DNA of 64,000 nucleotides from Trichopria drosophilae (Eukaryota > Arthropoda > Insecta > Hymenoptera > Diapriidae): the NCBI GenBank assembly GCA_030407085.1, contig CM059586.1, positions 28,941,501 through 29,005,500 of the forward strand. Direction: 5' to 3'. Of this stretch, positions 59,167-64,000 are shown piece by piece. The notes beneath the pieces were generated by a model, which saw nothing but the letters and a program-made list of their open reading frames with translations, made no database searches and was not told where the DNA came from. The stretch's first letter is position 1. Every line of letters begins with the position of its first letter. The position numbers and the translations under genes are program-made.

Positions 59167-59469
59167 AATCTCGAGAAGGTTGAATTCGTTTTGGAGTCAT
59201 ATTCTGAAGAGTGCCTGAATCAAACGGATTTCCTAAACAATAGGAATTGTACTACATTGTTCGACCTTGAAGATATTTTGCAATACACCTCACAAGCTTC
59301 AGTATACGCAAATCACATTCCAAATGTTCTTAAAAATTACGAATCTTGCATAAATAAAGCAATGGAGTCCAGCTTTCATTTGGCAAATAACAACGATTAC
59401 CACAAAAAGATCAACAACTTGTGTACTGATTTGGAGACTAAAAATGTAAGAAGAAGGCGCAAAAATTGA
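59167..59469 (+). CDS. Secreted six-Cys protein, exon 5 and stop
   Basis: Acceptor TTTTACAG|AATCTC, 100 codons and TGA at 59467-59469. It encodes NLEKVEFVLESYSEECLNQT, DFLNNRNCTTLFDLEDILQY, TSQASVYANHIPNVLKNYES and CINKAMESSFHLANNNDYHK, then KINNLCTDLETKNVRRRRKN. It holds four cysteines (six in the whole protein, so up to three disulfides), two N-glycosylation sites (NQT, NCT) and a basic tail RRRRK. The last-exon pattern C-x10-14-C ... C ... C is seen, but no family was recognised. Confidence 0.8.
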   Translation, partial: NLEKVEFVLESYSEECLNQTDFLNNRNCTTLFDLEDILQYTSQASVYANHIPNVLKNYESCINKAMESSFHLANNNDYHKKINNLCTDLETKNVRRRRKN

Positions 59470-59820
59470 AGGATGACGTATTTACTACAAAAATACAATC
59501 GAAGGTTTAATTTTAAACAAATGGTTCAATGCAATATTAGAGATTGCGATTAACTCGATGTAAGGAAGACTGAACTGCGAGTTTTTTTATATCACATTAT
59601 GACGTGTTATTTATTGTAATTATTAGACACAATTTTAATTACCAAAGATTTGAAGTCCTTTCTGCGAAAAAACTGAAAGAAGATGTTATTCAATATATTG
59701 CCACTTAACGCTGCCATTATTTGTTAGGTTTAATGTTATAAACGTAAGTTTAGCATTACAATATATATTAATTAAGAAAAATTTGTATATAAATAAATTT
59801 GTTAACATCTTAAGCGATAT
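59470..59820 (+). terminator. 3' UTR and poly(A) signal of the secreted-protein gene
   Basis: AT-rich 3' UTR with AATAAA at 59792-59797, about 325 nt past the stop and followed by a GT-containing T-rich stretch. Cleavage probably falls near 59815-59830. Confidence 0.5.
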
Positions 59821-61072
59821 TTTCATAAGAAATTGAATACACATTGAAAAATCTCACATCAGAAACATTTTAAAAGTTACTCTTAAATGTCAATTGCATC
59901 GTCTAAATGCATGAAGAAGTATCGCATAAATTTGCAATATTGTCGCTTAGCGAAAGTATGATCTGCCAAGTTCGAATCTACTCAGATGAGTTAGGTTCTA
60001 AAATAATAATACGAAAAATTGGACGAAAATAATAATAATTTAACAATAATGAATAGATGTAACAATTTAACTGTTGCAATAATTTAACAATATTGAATCT
60101 TTACTGGGTAACTTCAGTATCCTATGGCATAATTTGTCTATCAATTCATTGATAAAAACAGATGTAAACATTTATCTAATGTAATCACTAGTATTTACCT
60201 CCGTTCGTAATTTTATATATCAGAATACCAAAAAGTTGTATTTTAATTTCTTTGGATCTGGAATCTTTATTTGCAAATTAAAAAATTATTTATTAAATAA
60301 TAACATTATTTGGTGATATACCCAGCTGAGAAGATCAATATAAATCTTTTGAGATCATTTTTTATGCGCCATAGAATTCCCATTTGATTAAGAATTGCCA
60401 TGAAAATCGAAACTGAAATAAGCTGGAAAATGTTTTTTTTTTCAAATAAAAATGCATTATTTTAGTGTTTGTTTATTTATAACATTTTTACAACAAATTA
60501 AATTTGAATATTAGTGGTATAATATTAGTGGTATATATATTGTTCAGAAATATCTTAGCCACTATAATAACCAACCAATATTTTTAAATGCCTCACCATT
60601 GAATTTTTATAAATGAAATTATCTGGCAGAAAAGGTAGTATAATCTATTTATATAAACTCACATATTAGCGAGAGAAGTAAGAAAAATTGTGCCATTTTG
60701 AGGTTACGTCAAATGTGCACTTTTTCATTATACAATAATTATGAAAAAATTATAAGTTTTAAAGAAAAAGTGGATAATTAATTTTTTACTATTAAATTGA
60801 CGAATTAAATAGAAAAAAGTTTTATTAAAAAAAGTTGTTTATTTTCAATAAATGTATGAATTCAGTGCTTTCAAATCTAAAAGTCAACAGTGATTATAAA
60901 CATGAATATTAAAAAGTATTAGTGCAATCATATTGAATTTTTTAAAAATAATATAAAAAATAAAACTATTTCTAAATAATCATAAAATTTTTACACAAAA
61001 TTTTATAAACTAAGGATTATCAAAAATAAAACTCATAGTAGTTTAATAGTTATAAAATAGTTTAAATTGCTA
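59821..61072. other. AT-rich intergenic DNA
   Basis: Only short low-complexity motifs are seen, such as repeated AATAATTTAACAATA near 60030-60090. No gene, RNA or bounded element was recognised. Confidence 0.45.
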
Positions 61073-61993
61073 TTAAGGGGACCCAACATTGAATTTTCAG
61101 CCATGTAAAGTAATGATTAAAAAATTCTAAAATAGTTTTGTTGGACACAATGTTGGGCGAGAAATCAAATGAAAAAGAAAAAAAAAACTTTTAAGTATTT
61201 TTTATCACATTATTTGCAAAATGAAAAAATATTTTTAAAGTATAAAAAATGTTTCTTCTTCAACAAATTTCAATATTTTTTGATAATTCTTTTTTTCTTT
61301 TGTTTCTCAGACGCTCCTTAAGAATTAAGGATATGGATTTTGCGACATTTTAACTTTCTGAAAAATTGGAGTGTCTAGAGTAGAGCAAAAATGTTTTTAA
61401 GAAGTACAAAAAATGCTTCTTCTTTCACAAATTTCAATATTTGTCGATAATTCTTTTTTTGTTTTGTTTCTGAAACTCTGCCTAAGAAATAAGGGTATGG
61501 ATTTTGCGAAATTTTAATTTTGTAAAAAATTGCAATGTCAAAAATGCAGAAAAAAACGGAAAAAACATTTTTTTCTTTTTCACCCTATCTTTTACCCAAA
61601 ATTGTGTCAGAATAAAAATATTAAAATTTTTTTTTAATTATTACTTAATATAGCTGAAAATTCAGTGTTGGGTCCCCTTAAAAACATTTTTTCTCAACTC
61701 TAGGCACTCCAATTTTGCAGAAAGTTAAAATTTCGCAAAATCCATACCGTTAATTCTTAAGGAGCGTCTGAGAAATAAAACAAGAAAAGAATTATCAAAA
61801 AATATTGAAATTTGTTGAAGAAGAAACATTTTTTTGTATTTTAAAAATAATTTATCATTTTGCAAATAATGTGAGAAAAAATACTTAATTTTTCATGTGA
61901 TTTCTTGCCCAACATTCTGTCGGAAAAAAAATATTTTAGATTTTTTTAATCGTTACTTTACATAGCTGAAAATTCAGTGTTGGGTCCCCTTAA
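61073..61993. mobile_element. TTAA-flanked compound foldback
   Basis: TTAA at 61073-61076 and 61990-61993 flank GGGGACCCAACATTGAATTT ... AAATTCAGTGTTGGGTCCCC. Left unit 61077-61395 and right unit 61682-61989 are inverted copies sharing TGAAGAAGAAACATTTT and CCTTAAGAATTAA blocks. A third copy, in the same orientation as the right one, lies between them and ends in TTGGGTCCCC-TTAA at 61678-61681. No transposase is present. TTAA borders suggest the piggyBac superfamily (inference). Confidence 0.65.
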
Positions 61994-62299
61994 ACCAAAT
62001 TCAAAACATCACAGAAAAAAATACTGGCGGGGCTGACATTATGCCTGAAATGTAACTGAATACAGCTTTCTATTAGGACGAATTAAATTTATTGTACTAT
62101 CATTTTCGTGTCTACTGAATAACATTATTTGTTTTCTAATATTTTATATATGAAAAAACTCATTCTGCGTGTATTTTCTTATATTTCAAAGAGAGACAAA
62201 TTGGCGGTACTAACATTTGTCGAAATATCAGTCTTTAAAACAATAAGAATGGTAGCTTTTACTTTAATTTTCATACGTCAAGAATAAGATCTAATGCAT

Positions 62300-62532
62300 T
62301 TCATTATTTGATGTTTTGTTTCCCAAACGCTCCTCAAGAATTAAGGGTATGGATTTTGCGAAATTTTAAACTTGTTAAAAATTACAATGTCAAAAATGCA
62401 GAAAAAAACGTAAACATTTTTTTGTTCTTTTTCACGTTATTTGTCACCCAAAATAGTGTCAGAATAAAAATATTTCAATTTTTAAAAATGATTACTTAAT
62501 ATAGCTGAAAATTCAGTATTGGGTGCCCTTAA
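62300..62532. mobile_element. Fourth copy of the GGGGACCCAACA family, 3' half
   Basis: From CGCTCCTCAAGAATTAAGGG through TATGGATTTTGCGAAATTTT and GTCAAAAATGCAGAAAAAAA to AAATTCAGTATTGGGTGCCC and TTAA at 62529-62532. It matches the middle copy at 61440-61681 along its length. The left end is missing. The overlapping 63-codon frame at 62308 is repeat sequence. Confidence 0.65.
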
Positions 62533-62788
62533 TATTTTTATTACATGTAAAGAAAATGTATTTCTTTAATTTAAAATTTGCCGCGCTCCTCAGTAGACGA
62601 AGTAGGGACCGGGTAAACGGCCGAGATTAAAGGTTTAAAATTAGAAAAGACATGTGCTTCGAGTCGAGTATGTACTGTGACTGTTAAATTAGAGGAAATT
62701 AAACTTTAATTGTCGTTTCTCTATTTTCAGGTAAGGCTTGAGAAGCATTTTGAAAACGATATAATAATAATAATAGAAAGTGAACACA

Positions 62789-64000
62789 ATGACAAAATTA
62801 CAATTCGAATTTAAAGTAAAGTCAGCGGATGAGGGAAAATCAAATGTAAATAACCATCACCCCAATCACCTCGGAGAATAACAGATACTTCGTAATACCC
62901 GAAGAGCTACAATACATAAATTGCCACAAAAACATAATAAAAACAACGGTCTACAAGATGGTCAACAACAGTTTAAAAAAACGACACCAATGTCGGAAAG
63001 CATTGATATCACTAACAGAAGATCTAAAGAATGATTACATGGATGATTGTGGAAATATGATTTTCTCCGATCAACTATTAGAAGAAATTGAAAATGAACC
63101 CACAACTTCAAATCCCACAGAAGGTAATACTTTAAATCAGATCTTAGAAAAATTAATAGAGAGCACACAAAATACCAGAAATCAAAATTTAAAAAAAATA
63201 GCAGAAAAATTTACATTAGAGAAATTTACTAGTAAAAAGAATAATGTGAACCAATGGATGGATACTTTTGAAAAAGAATGTATACGATTTGAAATAACTG
63301 ATGACGAAAAGAAAATTGAAATTCTCAGATTATTTATGGATAAAAATTGCACAGACTGGTATAACTCGATGAGTATAAAATTCAGTGTAAACACAGAATG
63401 GACAATTTGAAAAACCAAATTTTGCGAATCATTCGCGAATAAAGGGTGGAATCCCATCACTTATGCGTTTCTGTTTAAGTATAAAGAAGGTTCGCTACTG
63501 GATTACGCAATAAGAAAAGAAAAACTATTATTATATATAAGAGCATCAATTGATCGTGGCACTTTAATAGATTTGATTGCAACCAGATTACCAGAGTTTA
63601 TACTTTATAGAATTAATAGAGAAACACTAAAAGATACAGTAGACTTATTTAATGAAATCAGTAAATATGAACATATGGTAAATAAAAAAATACATTTATA
63701 AACAAAAAAATGTAACACTAAATATAAAAGGAAAAAATACAGAATATAAACCATGTAAAATATGTGAAAAACTAAATAAAGGAATTCGTTACCATCCTGA
63801 AGAAACATGCTGGTTTAAAACAAAAGAAGAAGATAAAGAACACAAAAGCTTCATAAGGCATGTAAATAACTCGGTAATCGAAACGGAATTACACGAAAAT
63901 GACCAAAAAAACGAATAATTACACCATTAATAAAAGTCAAATTGTTACTAGAAGATAAATTAGAAATTTTTGGAATATACGATTCTGGTTCGAACGTTTC
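62789..64000 (+). pseudogene. Degenerate gag-pol retroelement, 5' part
   Basis: ATG at 62789 starts a Gag-like frame. It shifts near 62845, continues through the capsid-like region (EKFTLEKFTSK ... EKKIEILRLF ... CTDWYNSM), meets an in-frame TGA at 63408-63410 where a tryptophan codon would fit, and goes on as KGWNPITYAFLFKYKEGSL ... DLIATRLPEFILYRI to a TAA near 63700. In another frame follows a zinc-knuckle-like CKIC..H..C, and in a third the protease start, FGIYDSGSNVS (DSG motif), cut by the window edge. It is a retrovirus-like LTR retrotransposon (Ty3-like by order), clearly inactive as it stands. An LTR may lie at about 62540-62735, but I could not define it. Confidence 0.75.

Noticed and set aside
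1..64000. tRNA, rRNA or snRNA genes
   Set aside because: No stretch read as a convincing tRNA cloverleaf or rRNA/snRNA core by eye; a tRNAscan-SE and Rfam run would settle it.

Overview
The window looks like insect nuclear DNA. It is AT-rich, has long introns with GT-AG splice sites, carries a Baboon-class receptor and is dense in DNA transposons and foldback elements. A degenerate retroelement Gag at the right end resembles, from memory, Gag proteins common in Hymenoptera, so a wasp or ant is my best guess. That guess is weak and I cannot name a species.

Layout. 1-8.7 kb: upstream flank or 5' intron with decayed repeats, three GC-richer islands and one candidate small exon (7409-7486). 8.7-26.4 kb (+): the membrane-proximal, GS-box and whole kinase part of an activin/TGF-beta type I receptor (baboon, babo) in five exons. 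The signal peptide and ligand-binding exons were not found and probably lie upstream. Its introns are packed with long palindromic (foldback) elements. 26.4-28.7 kb: 3' UTR and flank. 28.4-35.3 kb: CTCF-like motifs, a truncated Penelope-like retroelement with a GIY-YIG endonuclease start, and small inverted-repeat elements. 34.9-39.9 kb: two candidate exons of an unrecognised gene either side of a 2.97-kb Tc1/mariner-superfamily element, whose transposase is broken by a single frameshift. 40-49 kb: very AT-rich, no gene seen. 49.1-59.8 kb (+): a five-exon gene for a small secreted, helical, six-cysteine protein of unknown function, with a TATA box and a poly(A) signal. 61-62.5 kb: a cluster of TTAA-flanked foldback copies. 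62.7-64 kb: a broken gag-pol retroelement cut by the window edge.

The two well-supported host genes (babo and the secreted-protein gene) are both on the plus strand and are not obviously linked in function. Baboon is a membrane serine/threonine kinase that phosphorylates the activin-pathway Smad. The second protein is predicted to be exported. Most of the remaining sequence is non-autonomous mobile DNA.

Exon borders were read by eye from splice dinucleotides and reading phase. Repeat borders were read from matching inverted arms. No alignment or database search was possible.
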